Shown here: in pieces, positions 1-8,047 of the stretch
Position numbering within the stretch: the stretch's first letter is position 1
How the letters are laid out: every line of letters begins with the position of its first letter
Assembly (NCBI RefSeq): GCF_024753215.1
Contig: NZ_JANUGV010000001.1
Location: 1,550,001 to 1,614,000, forward strand
Reading direction: 5' to 3'
DNA length: 64,000 bases
From: Massilia solisilvae
Lineage (GTDB): Bacteria > Pseudomonadota > Gammaproteobacteria > Burkholderiales > Burkholderiaceae_D
Position numbers and translations under genes: made by a program
Notes under the pieces: generated by a model
What the model was told of the DNA's origin: nothing
Database searches by the model: none
Seen by the model: the letters and a program-made list of their open reading frames with translations, nothing else

Positions 1-514
1 GCTCGTCGCCGCACACGTACGCGAGCGCCGGATTGATGTCGAAGCGCTTGCGCAGCGCGCGGAACTGGTCGGTCTTGGTTTCGCTCAGGGGGACGTGGGC
101 GATGAAGTCGAGCGCCTCGAGGTCGACATCGTGCCGCCGGAACAGCTGCCCAAGCGTTTGCAGCGGCTGCCGGGTAATGTTGCGGGTGACGAGGCCCACC
201 ATGACGTCCGGCGCCGCGATCAGCGCACGGATCAAGTCGGCAATGCCATCGTACAGGCGCGCTTCGGAACGATAAACCTCGGTCAGGGTATCGACGATCT
301 TCGCGCGGCTGCCCGGGCGGATGTTTTTCCTGACGATCGACGGGAACTCCTTCACCCCGCCCAGGTACTTGAACAGATGGTGGCGCTTCTGGAAATTGAT
401 CTCGTCACCGAGCGTCAGCCCGTGCTGGGAGAAGGCGGCTTCGATCGCGGGAAAGGCGTCGATTGTGGTGCCGTCCGCATCCAGGATGACAAGGCGTTTG
501 CGGCTGTTGAACAT
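1..514 (-). CDS. HAD-superfamily hydrolase (partial, 3' end cut by window edge)
   Basis: Translation from the ATG at 514 begins MFNSRKRLVILDADGTT, so the HAD nucleophile motif DxDGT(T) lies at residues 12-17 (Asp12 nucleophile, Asp14 acid/base). A helical cap follows, then the motif II region VGLVTRN. The protein runs off the window with an unfinished YVCGDE, which looks like the start of the C-terminal metal-binding motif. Family knowledge: such proteins are phosphatases or phosphoglycolate-phosphatase-like enzymes; the substrate cannot be read from sequence. About 171 residues are visible. There is no clear Shine-Dalgarno, but the DxD motif sits at the usual distance from this start. The neighbour upstream is a lipoprotein gene on the same strand, 102 bp away. 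Confidence 0.8.
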   Translation of the reverse strand, partial: MFNSRKRLVILDADGTTIDAFPAIEAAFSQHGLTLGDEINFQKRHHLFKYLGGVKEFPSIVRKNIRPGSRAKIVDTLTEVYRSEARLYDGIADLIRALIAAPDVMVGLVTRNITRQPLQTLGQLFRRHDVDLEALDFIAHVPLSETKTDQFRALRKRFDINPALAYVCGDE

Positions 515-616
515 GGCCTGATCCGTGCTTGTTGTTGTCGAATCGCTGCGGGTGCAACCCGCCTGGTATCGATCATGGAGCACGGCTGTTACAGGCGTAT
601 GACAAAGCGCCGGCAA

Positions 617-1330
617 TCAGAACCGGCGCGCGTTGCTTTTCCTGTGTTCGGCTGCCTCCTGCAACAGCGCGGCGGCCTCGGCGCTGTCCCTGGCGGTCAG
701 GCTGTCGCCCGTTTGCTTGACCAGGGCCAGCTGCTGGATCGCGGCCGGATATTCCAGGTCGGCCGACCGCTCGAGCAATTGGCGCGCCTTTTTCGGATCG
801 GCCGGGACGCCGTCGCCGTCGGCGTACACGTTCGAGAGCAGGAACATCGCGTGCGCGTTGCCCCCGTTTGCCGCGACTTCGAGCCAGCGAATGGCCTGAT
901 GCTTGTCCAGCGCGACGCCGTTGCCGTTCTTGTACATCAAAGCCAGGGCAAGCGCGGCCTTGGGGTGGCCGGTGGCGCCCGCGGCACGGTACCATTGCGC
1001 GGCCATGTCCAGCCCATTGCGGGACCGTTCCAGCTCGCCCATCTGGAAGGCGGCTTCGGCGTCTCCGCTTTGCGCCGCCTGGCGCAGCAGGCCCACCGCC
1101 GCCTCGGCCATCTCGGGGCGGTTGCGGTACAACAGCGCCAGTTCGCGCTGCGCGACCGGCAGGCCCTGGCTGGCCCAGTTGGCAAGGCGCTGCTCGGCCT
1201 GGTAGTCGCCGCGCTGGCTGGCGCCCATTGCCAGCAATTCGATCTGGGCGGCCGAGGGCTTGCCGGCGCAGCCCGCAAGCGCGAGCTGAAGCGAGCAGGC
1301 CGCAAGCAAAAGGCCGGTTCGGATTCTCAT
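617..1330 (-). CDS. Sel1/TPR-repeat lipoprotein
   Basis: 237 residues. The N-terminus is a lipoprotein signal peptide (MRIRTGLLLAACSLQLALAGC), with lipobox LAGC and Cys21 as the probable lipidated residue. The rest is helical with Sel1-like repeats. Recognisable units are AEAAFQMGELERSRNGLDMAAQ, HPKAALALALMYKNGNGVA and NAHAMFLLSNVYADGDGVP, the last followed by DPKKARQLLERSA. Sel1 proteins are protein-interaction scaffolds, here predicted on the periplasmic face of a membrane. It sits 51 bp downstream of the phosphoesterase gene on the same strand and could be co-transcribed with it. No catalytic motif is seen. Confidence 0.8.
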   Translation of the reverse strand: MRIRTGLLLAACSLQLALAGCAGKPSAAQIELLAMGASQRGDYQAEQRLANWASQGLPVAQRELALLYRNRPEMAEAAVGLLRQAAQSGDAEAAFQMGELERSRNGLDMAAQWYRAAGATGHPKAALALALMYKNGNGVALDKHQAIRWLEVAANGGNAHAMFLLSNVYADGDGVPADPKKARQLLERSADLEYPAAIQQLALVKQTGDSLTARDSAEAAALLQEAAEHRKSNARRF

Positions 1331-1381
1331 CAGGTTTTCCTTGGGAATGAGGCGGGGAGCGACGGCTCCCCGCCGTGAGCC

Positions 1382-3484
1382 TTACTTGCTCAGGTCGATG
1401 GCGTACTTCGCAAAGCCATTCGCATCCAGGCCGCCTTCAGCCGTCACGAGCGCCAGGCCCGCCGCCCTGGCCAGGCCCAGGTGGCCAGGCGCCGAGCGCA
1501 GGACCACCGGGCCGGCGGTCGCCACCTTGACGAAGCTCCAGCTGCGCGCGCTGCCGTTGGCGCCCAGGGTCACCTTGCCGCTGGTCTTGCCCAGCTGTTG
1601 CAGGTAGTTGCTCACCACCGACTGGTTCGCGTCCGGCGACTTGATGATGGTCTTGCTGCCGTCGATGCCCGGGAAGTTGCCGCCACCGCCGGCGCGGTAG
1701 TCGTTGGTGGCGACCACAAAGTCGTCGCCATCCTGTACCGGCTTGCCCTGGTAGGTGAGGTTGACGATGCGGCTGCCGGCCGGCTTGGTCACGTCGATCT
1801 GGTATTGCAGGGCGTTGTTCTCGGCGTAGAACACGTCGTAGTTGTAGATCGTGCCGTACGAGGAAACCAGGTCCTGCTCGGCGGCCTTGGCCGGGTCGAT
1901 TTGGGCGAACTGCTTGGCCGCGGTCTCCAGCCAGGCTTTCAGGTCCGCGCCCTTGATCTTCACCGCCTGCAGGTTGTTGTTGCTGTACAGGTAAAGGTCG
2001 CCCGGGTTACGCACCTGCAGCCCGACCGGCGATGCCGGGGTCGCGCCCGGGGCCACGTCGGTGAAGTCCGACGGTCCGTTGCGGCCGGCCTTGAACGGGG
2101 CGCTGCACGAGATCACCGGGATGTTCCGGTAGCTCGCCAGCTCGGCGCTGGTCGCGATCATGTTCTTCACGTAGTCGAGCTGGGCCTGGTTCACGAGCTC
2201 GATGGCGGTCACGTCACCGACCAGCGAGAAGTACGACGACATCTCGAAGTCGGTGGACACGCCGAGCGGCTGCCTGGCGTAGGCGATGGTGGCGGCGTGT
2301 TCGGCCGAAACGGTGTTGGCGATGACCGGGTCCGCAGCCACGCTGGTGGTGCCGTCCTTGTACTTGTAGCCGCGCGACTCGACCGTGGTCTGGCCCTGCT
2401 GCACCACCCACTTGCCGCCCTGGTAGGTGAGGGTCATCCTGATGATGCCCAGGCGCCGGCCCCAGCTTTGCGCCATCACGGTCGGCACGCCGTTGACGAA
2501 GCCCTTGATGGCGTCGATGTTGGCCGACGCCGGCAGCGCCGCGAACGACGGGTCGAGCGCGGGTGCGCCTGGTTCTTTACCCTTGGGGAAGACCAGGTGC
2601 GAGTGACCGATCAGCAGCGCGTCGATGCCGGTGCCGGCCAGGTGATAGCTCTGGTTCTCCATCTTGGGGCTGTACGGGCTGGGGTCCAGGCCGCCGTGCG
2701 ACAGCGCCACCACCAGGTCGGCGCCCCTGGAGCGCATTTCGGGGATGTACTGCTGGGCGGCTTCCTTCGAGCCGGTGACGGCCACCTTGCCGGCCAGGTT
2801 TTTCTGGTCCCAGTCCATGATCTGGGGCGGCACGAAGCTCATCACGCCAACGTTGATCTTCACGGTGGTCGTGGTGCCGTCCGGCTTGGTGGCGGTGAAG
2901 TCGCGCGGCAGGATGGTGTAGGGCTGGAAGATCGGCTTGTTGCTGGCCGCGCCGGTCACGTTGGTCAGCACCAGCGGATACGACGGGGCGCCGCAGGTGC
3001 CGGCCGGCTTGGTCACGCCCGGAATGCCGAAGTCGGTGTTGGTGACCTGGCTCAGGAACGGCAGGCCATAGTTGAATTCGTGGTTGCCCAGACCGCCGGC
3101 GTCGTACTTGATCGCGTTCATGGCCTTGTGCACGGCCAGCGTCTGCGAGCAGGTCACCGGCGAGGCCACCGCTTGCAAGTCGGCCAGCAGCGTGCCCTGG
3201 ATGACGTCGCCGTCGTCGAGCAGCAGGTTGTTCGGGTTCTCGGCGCGCGCCTGCTGGATCAGGGTCGCGGCACGGTCCAGGCCAAGGGTTGCGTCGTCGT
3301 TCAGCGAATAGTAGTTGTAGCCGAGGACGTTCGAGTGAATGTCGGTGGTCTCGAGCAGCGCGAGGGTGACGGTCGTACCTTCCGCGATCGCGGGCGGCTG
3401 GTTGGGCGAGGACGAGTCGCCGCAGCCGGCAAGGCCAGCGGCGGCCAGTGCCGCGAGCAGGACGTGATTCGTTTTCAAGTGCAA
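1382..3484 (-). CDS. Secreted 5'-nucleotidase / 2',3'-cyclic-nucleotide phosphodiesterase family lipoprotein
   Basis: 700 residues. A lipoprotein-type signal peptide ends in LAGCGDSSS (Cys21). The metallophosphoesterase core follows: LLETTDIHSN (motif I, metal-binding Asp and His), LLDDGDVIQGT, GNHEFNYG (motif III) and, further on, ALSHGG and IGHSHLVFP. The C-terminal 5'-nucleotidase domain carries NDYRAGGGGNFPG, the substrate-binding loop typical of CpdB/UshA relatives. Expected role: release of phosphate and nucleosides from extracellular nucleotides in the periplasm. CpdB usually has a cleaved signal peptide, whereas this copy looks lipid-anchored. A PHO box with a -10 lies about 30-60 bp upstream, consistent with induction by phosphate starvation. 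CpdB-like is preferred over UshA, but substrate preference is not certain. Confidence 0.88.
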   Translation of the reverse strand: MHLKTNHVLLAALAAAGLAGCGDSSSPNQPPAIAEGTTVTLALLETTDIHSNVLGYNYYSLNDDATLGLDRAATLIQQARAENPNNLLLDDGDVIQGTLLADLQAVASPVTCSQTLAVHKAMNAIKYDAGGLGNHEFNYGLPFLSQVTNTDFGIPGVTKPAGTCGAPSYPLVLTNVTGAASNKPIFQPYTILPRDFTATKPDGTTTTVKINVGVMSFVPPQIMDWDQKNLAGKVAVTGSKEAAQQYIPEMRSRGADLVVALSHGGLDPSPYSPKMENQSYHLAGTGIDALLIGHSHLVFPKGKEPGAPALDPSFAALPASANIDAIKGFVNGVPTVMAQSWGRRLGIIRMTLTYQGGKWVVQQGQTTVESRGYKYKDGTTSVAADPVIANTVSAEHAATIAYARQPLGVSTDFEMSSYFSLVGDVTAIELVNQAQLDYVKNMIATSAELASYRNIPVISCSAPFKAGRNGPSDFTDVAPGATPASPVGLQVRNPGDLYLYSNNNLQAVKIKGADLKAWLETAAKQFAQIDPAKAAEQDLVSSYGTIYNYDVFYAENNALQYQIDVTKPAGSRIVNLTYQGKPVQDGDDFVVATNDYRAGGGGNFPGIDGSKTIIKSPDANQSVVSNYLQQLGKTSGKVTLGANGSARSWSFVKVATAGPVVLRSAPGHLGLARAAGLALVTAEGGLDANGFAKYAIDLSK

Positions 3485-3513
3485 TCCCTGTGGTGTTGTT
3501 AAGAACGGCAGGG

Positions 3514-3547
3514 ACTGTAGCTTCGCTCTGTGACGATGTGATGACGA
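3514..3547 (-). promoter_or_regulatory. PHO box and -10 for the phosphoesterase gene
   Basis: Read on the minus strand, GTCAT (3545-3541) and GTCAC (3534-3530) form two half-sites with an 11-bp period, as in the PhoB box. Exactly 10 bp further is TACAGT (3519-3514), a -10 match. The same geometry (half-site end, 10 bp, TATAGT) is known for E. coli phoA. The predicted transcript starts near 3507, about 23 nt before the ATG at 3484, with CAGGGA as Shine-Dalgarno. Confidence 0.65.
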
Positions 3548-3572
3548 AATGCAATGTCATTTGGAGAACCTC

Positions 3573-3606
3573 AGGTCACGGCGGTGTCATATTCCGGGGC
3601 TACAGT
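3573..3606 (+). promoter_or_regulatory. PHO box and -10 for ppk
   Basis: GTCAC (3575-3579) and GTCAT (3586-3590) are 11 bp apart. After exactly 10 bp comes TACAGT (3601-3606), the same hexamer and spacing as the divergent promoter on the other strand. Transcription would begin at about 3612-3614, essentially at the ppk ATG (3614), so the message would be leaderless or nearly so. Confidence 0.55.
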
Positions 3607-3613
3607 CCGGCGC

Positions 3614-5731
3614 ATGGAACACGCGACAGTACTGAAAACGTCATCGATTTCCCCCGCGATCGCTCGCCCCGGGCAGCGGGCCGAGGCCTATTTGAATCGC
3701 GAGCTGTCGATGCTCGAATTTAACCGGCGCGTGCTGGCCCAGGCCGAGGACCCGGCAACGCCGGCGCTGGAGCGGCTGCGCTTCCTGTGCATCGTCAGCA
3801 GCAACCTGGATGAATTCTTCGAGGTGCGCGTGGCCAGCCTGCTGGCCCAGCACCGGATGGAGGGCGCCGGCCCCGTGCCGCCGGAACTGGTCGCCACCAT
3901 CGAGCGTGCCGCCGCGGAGTGCCGCGCGCTGATCGAGCGCCAGTACGCGTTGCTCAACCAGGACATCCTGCCGACCTTGGCAGGCGAGGGCATCCAGCTG
4001 CTCAACCGCAGCGCACGCAATCCCGCGCAGCGGGCCTGGGTCAAGCAGTTCTTCGACAAGGAGGTGCGGCCGTTGCTCACACCGGTGGGGCTCGATCCGG
4101 CCCACCCGTTCCCGCGCGTGATCAACAAGAGCCTGAACTTCATCGTCGAGCTCTCGGGCAAGGACGCCTTCGGCCGCGGTACGGGCATTGCGATCATGAA
4201 GGCGCCGCGCGTGCTGCCGCGGGTGATCCGGTTGCCGGACGAGCTGTCGTCCACGCCCGGCGCCAGCTACTGCCTGCTGTCGTCGGTGATCCAGGCGCAC
4301 ATCGCGGAACTGTTTACCGGGCGCGAGGTGCTGTCCTGTTCCCAGTTCCGCGTCACCCGCAACAGCGACCTGTGGGTGGACGAGGAAGAGGTCAAGAACC
4401 TGCGCCAGGCGCTGCAGGGCGAGCTGCACGGCCGGCAGTACGGGTTTGCGGTGCGGCTGGAGGTGGGACGCACCTGCCTGCCGCACCTGGCCGATTTCCT
4501 GCTCGAGCAATTTGGCATCGACCGCTCGCGGCTGTTCATTGCGGACGGCCCGGTGAACATGGTGCGCCTGCTCGAAATCGTCAACGGCCCGGCCAAGCCG
4601 GCGCTGAAGTACCCGCCGTTCGTGCCGGGTTTTCCGGCCAAGCTGGGCAGCCGCGACATCTTCACGCTGCTGGACAAGCAGGACGTGCTGCTGCATCACC
4701 CGTTCCAGTCGTTCCAGCCGGTGATCGATTTCATCCACAGCGCGGCGCTGGACCCGAACGTGGCGGCGATCAAGCAGACGGTGTACCGCGCCGGCATGAA
4801 CTCGGAGCTGATGGAATCGCTGATCGGCGCAGCGTTGCGCGGCAAGGAGGTCACCGTGATCGTGGAGCTGATGGCGCGCTTTGACGAGGAGGCCAACATC
4901 AACTGGGCCGAGCGGCTGGAGCAGGCCGGCGCGCAGGTGGTGTACGGCGTGGTGGGCCTGAAGACCCACGCCAAGATGGCGCTGGTGATGCGGCGCGAGG
5001 CGGGCGGCCTGCGCAAGTACGCGCACCTTGGCACCGGCAACTACAACCCGGCCACCGCCCGGCACTACACCGATTTCGGCCTGCTGACCGCCGATGCGGC
5101 CGTCACCGACGAAGTGAACGAGGTATTCCTGCACCTGACCAGCATGACGCGGCCGCGTCAGCTGTCCAGCCTGTGGCTGGCGCCGTTCTCGCTGCACAAG
5201 GAACTGCTGCGCGCGATCCGGAACGAAGCGGCCATCGCGCGCGATGGCGGACGCGGGCACATCATCGCAAAGATGAATTCGCTGACCGATGAAACGGTCA
5301 TCCGGGCGCTGTACGCCGCGTCCGGCGACGGCGTGAAGATCGACCTGATCGTGCGCGGCGCCTGCGCGCTGCGGCCGGGTGTGCCCGGGCTGTCGGAGAA
5401 CATCCGGGTACGCTCGATCGTGGGCCGCTTTCTCGAGCATAGCCGCGTGTACTACTTCCGCAACAACCTGGCGCACGACGTGTACCTGAGCAGTGCGGAC
5501 TGGATGAACCGCAACCTGTTCCGGCGCGTCGAAGTCGCCTTCCCGGTGCGCGCGCCGGCGCTCAAGCGGCGCGTGATCCGCGAGGGCTTGCAGCCGTACC
5601 TGAAGGACAACGTGAATGCATGGGACCTTGGCGCCGATGGCCAGTACCGGCGCCGCAAGCCGCGCGCCAAGCAGGCGCGCTACAGCGCCCAGCTGGTACT
5701 GGCGGAACTGCTCGGCAACCCGGGCACGTAA
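3614..5731 (+). CDS. ppk: Polyphosphate kinase 1
   Basis: Reversible transfer of the ATP gamma-phosphate to polyphosphate. 705 residues from the ATG at 3614; an in-frame ATG at 3554 would add 20 unconserved residues and overlap the PHO box. The N-terminal domain starts at YLNRELSMLEFNRRVL, followed by the head domain. The two PLD-like C-terminal domains hold the family histidines in VGLKTHAKMALVMRR (autophosphorylated His) and KYAHLGTGNYNPATARHYTDFG. The length matches PPK1 (about 690-710). sixA follows after 18 bp and ppx/gppA is convergent beyond it, forming a polyphosphate/phosphate-signalling cluster. A PHO box lies just upstream. Confidence 0.97.
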   Translation: MEHATVLKTSSISPAIARPGQRAEAYLNRELSMLEFNRRVLAQAEDPATPALERLRFLCIVSSNLDEFFEVRVASLLAQHRMEGAGPVPPELVATIERAAAECRALIERQYALLNQDILPTLAGEGIQLLNRSARNPAQRAWVKQFFDKEVRPLLTPVGLDPAHPFPRVINKSLNFIVELSGKDAFGRGTGIAIMKAPRVLPRVIRLPDELSSTPGASYCLLSSVIQAHIAELFTGREVLSCSQFRVTRNSDLWVDEEEVKNLRQALQGELHGRQYGFAVRLEVGRTCLPHLADFLLEQFGIDRSRLFIADGPVNMVRLLEIVNGPAKPALKYPPFVPGFPAKLGSRDIFTLLDKQDVLLHHPFQSFQPVIDFIHSAALDPNVAAIKQTVYRAGMNSELMESLIGAALRGKEVTVIVELMARFDEEANINWAERLEQAGAQVVYGVVGLKTHAKMALVMRREAGGLRKYAHLGTGNYNPATARHYTDFGLLTADAAVTDEVNEVFLHLTSMTRPRQLSSLWLAPFSLHKELLRAIRNEAAIARDGGRGHIIAKMNSLTDETVIRALYAASGDGVKIDLIVRGACALRPGVPGLSENIRVRSIVGRFLEHSRVYYFRNNLAHDVYLSSADWMNRNLFRRVEVAFPVRAPALKRRVIREGLQPYLKDNVNAWDLGADGQYRRRKPRAKQARYSAQLVLAELLGNPGT

Positions 5732-5749
5732 GTTGGCGAAAGGGGCGGC

Positions 5750-6217
5750 ATGGAACTGATCTTGTGGCGTCACGCGGAAGCCGAGTTGGCCGCCGCCGGG
5801 CAGCAGGACGCGCAGCGCGCGCTGACGGCAAAGGGCCGGCGCAACGCCGCGCGCGTCGGCGCCTGGCTGGACCGCCAGCTGCCGGCGCACTGCCGTATCC
5901 TCTCCAGCCCGGCCGTGCGCTGCCGCCAGACCGCACAGGCGCTGGGGCGCAAGTTCAGTTGCGACCATGCGCTCGCGCTGGACTCGAGCGCTGAGCAGAT
6001 CCTCGCCGCGAGCGGGTGGCCGGCGCACCGGTTGCCGGTAGTCGTGGTGGGACACCAGCCGCTGCTGGGGCAACTGGCGGCGCTCATTCTCACCGGCCAG
6101 GAGCACGACTGGAAGATCCGCAAGGGCAGCGTGTTATGGCTGAGCCGCAAAGGGGAGGCCCAGGCGCCGTACATTCGCTTGTCTGCCGGCCCCGACCTGA
6201 TCGGCCGGCTGCGCTAG
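5750..6217 (+). CDS. sixA: Phosphohistidine phosphatase SixA
   Basis: 155 residues, histidine-phosphatase (phosphoglycerate mutase-like) fold. It opens MELILWRHAEAE, so the catalytic RH motif is at residues 7-8. A second family motif is ILSSPAVRCRQTAQAL, and the second catalytic His lies in VVVGHQPLLGQLAALIL. SixA proteins dephosphorylate phosphohistidine on signalling proteins. It lies 18 bp after ppk with a GGCGAAAGGGG stretch upstream of the ATG and is probably co-transcribed with it. Its TAG stop overlaps the stop of the convergent ppx/gppA gene within the palindrome CTAG. Confidence 0.9.
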   Translation: MELILWRHAEAELAAAGQQDAQRALTAKGRRNAARVGAWLDRQLPAHCRILSSPAVRCRQTAQALGRKFSCDHALALDSSAEQILAASGWPAHRLPVVVVGHQPLLGQLAALILTGQEHDWKIRKGSVLWLSRKGEAQAPYIRLSAGPDLIGRLR

Positions 6218-7671
6218 ACCATCCGCACGGAACAGGGACGACCGACCTCGTTCCACGCCGCGCGCTCCTTGCCGAGCCAGGTTTCAACGGTCGGGTGGCG
6301 CGCCGACCAGCTGGCCGGCGCGCAGATCTCGATGTCCGCTTCCATGCGCAGCTTGAGCTCCGCAAGCTCGCGCTTGTCGACGTGGGCGTGCATCAGCATG
6401 GTGGCCAGGCGCAGCGCCAGCACCGCGCGCGCGGTTTCCGGGGCCGCCAGTTCGGCGCGGATCTTGCGCAGGTTGCCTTTCTGGCCGAGGACCAGGGTCG
6501 CCATCGCGCGCTGCTCGCTGGTCGTAAAGCCCGGCAGGTCGGCGTGCTCGACGATATAGGCAGCGTGCTTGTGGGCGCCGCTGTGCGAGACGGCCAGGCC
6601 CACTTCGTGCAGCATGGCGCTCCAGGCCAGCTGGCGTTGCAGGTGTGCCTCGCGCGGCCCCAGCCTGGCATGCAGTTCGCAGGCGAGGGTGGCTGCACGC
6701 GCGGCGCGCTCCTCGTCCACGCCAAAGCGCCGCATGCACGCAAGTACGGCCTGGTCGCGGCGGTCATGCTGGTTGGCGCGCAGTTCAAGGTCGGACAGCA
6801 CGCCAAGCCGCAAGCCGGCGTTGATCGCGTTGACCCGTTCGATGCCCAGTTCCTGCATCACCCCGATGAGCACGGTCAGGCCGCCCACCATCACCGGCAC
6901 GCGCTCCTGCTTGATGCCGGGCAGGTCGAACGCGGCCACATGGCCCAGCTCCACCAGCACGTCGCGCAGGGCCTTCAGGCTGGGCATGCTCATGGTGCCG
7001 TCGCCCATGCCGTTGCGGGCGATGACCTCGGCGATCGCGCGCATCGTGCCGGACGAGCCATACACGGCATCGCGCGGCTGGGCACGGTACCAGTCGGCGG
7101 CGTCCTCGAAGCGCGCGCGCGCTGCCAGCACGGCGGCCTTGAAGGCGGCGGCGGTGATGCGGCCGTCCGGGAAGTACGCGGCGCTCTGGTCATGGGTGCC
7201 GACGGTGAACGATTCCACCGCCTGCACCTGGGCACCCTGGCCCAGCACGACCTCGGTGGAGCCGCCGCCGATATCGACGACGAGGCGGCGCTCGGCGGCG
7301 TCGTCCAGTGCGCGCGCCACGCCCATGTAGATCAGGCGGCCTTCCTCTTCGCCGGAAATGATCTCGATCGGGTGGCCGATCGCCTGCTCAGCGCGCGGCA
7401 GGATGTCGGCGGCATTGCGCGCCAGCCGCAGCGTGTTGGTGGCCACCACGCGCACGGCGTCGAGCCGGTATTCGCGCAGGATGGCGCCGAAGTCGGTCAG
7501 GCAGCGCAGCGCGCGCGCAATGGCCGCGTCGTCGAGCATGCCTTGTGCGTCCAGGCCGGAAGCGAGGCGGATCGGGTCGCGCGCGCTGCGCACGATACGC
7601 ATCCGGGAGCCGTCGGGCTCGCCGATATGCAAGCGAAAACTGTTGGATCCAAGGTCAACTGCAGCAAACAT
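6214..7671 (-). CDS. ppx: Exopolyphosphatase / guanosine pentaphosphatase (Ppx/GppA)
   Basis: 485 residues from the ATG at 7671 (MFAAVDLGSNSFRLHI), preceded by GAAAGAG. A longer in-frame start at 7845 adds 58 residues with no family resemblance. ASKHA-fold motifs are visible: phosphate 1 loop AVDLGSNSFRL near residue 4, the ISGEEEGRLIYMGV loop, and phosphate 2 loop DIGGGSTEVVLG. The C-terminal half is HD-like helical (WSAMLHEVGLAVSHSGAHKHAAY). It degrades polyphosphate and/or pppGpp, opposing the neighbouring ppk. Ppx and GppA cannot be separated by eye; the polyphosphate context favours Ppx. Confidence 0.92.
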   Translation of the reverse strand: MFAAVDLGSNSFRLHIGEPDGSRMRIVRSARDPIRLASGLDAQGMLDDAAIARALRCLTDFGAILREYRLDAVRVVATNTLRLARNAADILPRAEQAIGHPIEIISGEEEGRLIYMGVARALDDAAERRLVVDIGGGSTEVVLGQGAQVQAVESFTVGTHDQSAAYFPDGRITAAAFKAAVLAARARFEDAADWYRAQPRDAVYGSSGTMRAIAEVIARNGMGDGTMSMPSLKALRDVLVELGHVAAFDLPGIKQERVPVMVGGLTVLIGVMQELGIERVNAINAGLRLGVLSDLELRANQHDRRDQAVLACMRRFGVDEERAARAATLACELHARLGPREAHLQRQLAWSAMLHEVGLAVSHSGAHKHAAYIVEHADLPGFTTSEQRAMATLVLGQKGNLRKIRAELAAPETARAVLALRLATMLMHAHVDKRELAELKLRMEADIEICAPASWSARHPTVETWLGKERAAWNEVGRPCSVRMV

Positions 7672-8047
7672 GAGTACTCTTTCTTTATCGGCGCAACCGT
7701 CGCGCCGGGGACAGCGATGGGGCTCGCCGCCAGTATGACATCGGAATATGACAGGAATGCGCCGCCGCCCGGCCCCGGACGAATGCGACCGGCCGGGCCA
7801 TATGTGTCGCGACAGCGGGCCGGTTTCATACTCTGTCGTTTGCATGCCACTAAGTCAACGCTGTTTGCATCCTTACAATTTCCAAAATGCATTCAAATTG
7901 ACTACAATCGGCAGCCGTATCATCCATGTGCACGGCGCTGGGTGTTGTTCGAGCGCTCAATCCGCATGTCGCCGGCTCTCCCACGCGGCCGGGCGACGCC
8001 AACGCAAGGTTCCGCCGGACGACCTTTTCTCACCGTTCTTTGGTGTC
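7672..8047. other. Intergenic region between ppx and a GGDEF gene
   Basis: 376 bp between divergent genes. Both promoters should lie here. The stretch 7858-7910 is clearly AT-richer than its surroundings and includes TACAAT (7903-7908) as a possible -10 towards the GGDEF gene, but no convincing -35 partner. No RNA gene, repeat or small ORF is supported. Confidence 0.4.

Noticed and set aside
3641-6106. An 821-codon frame on the minus strand across ppk and sixA
   Set aside because: Shadow of ppk: no motifs, skewed His/Arg/Gln content, while ppk on the other strand carries all family motifs.
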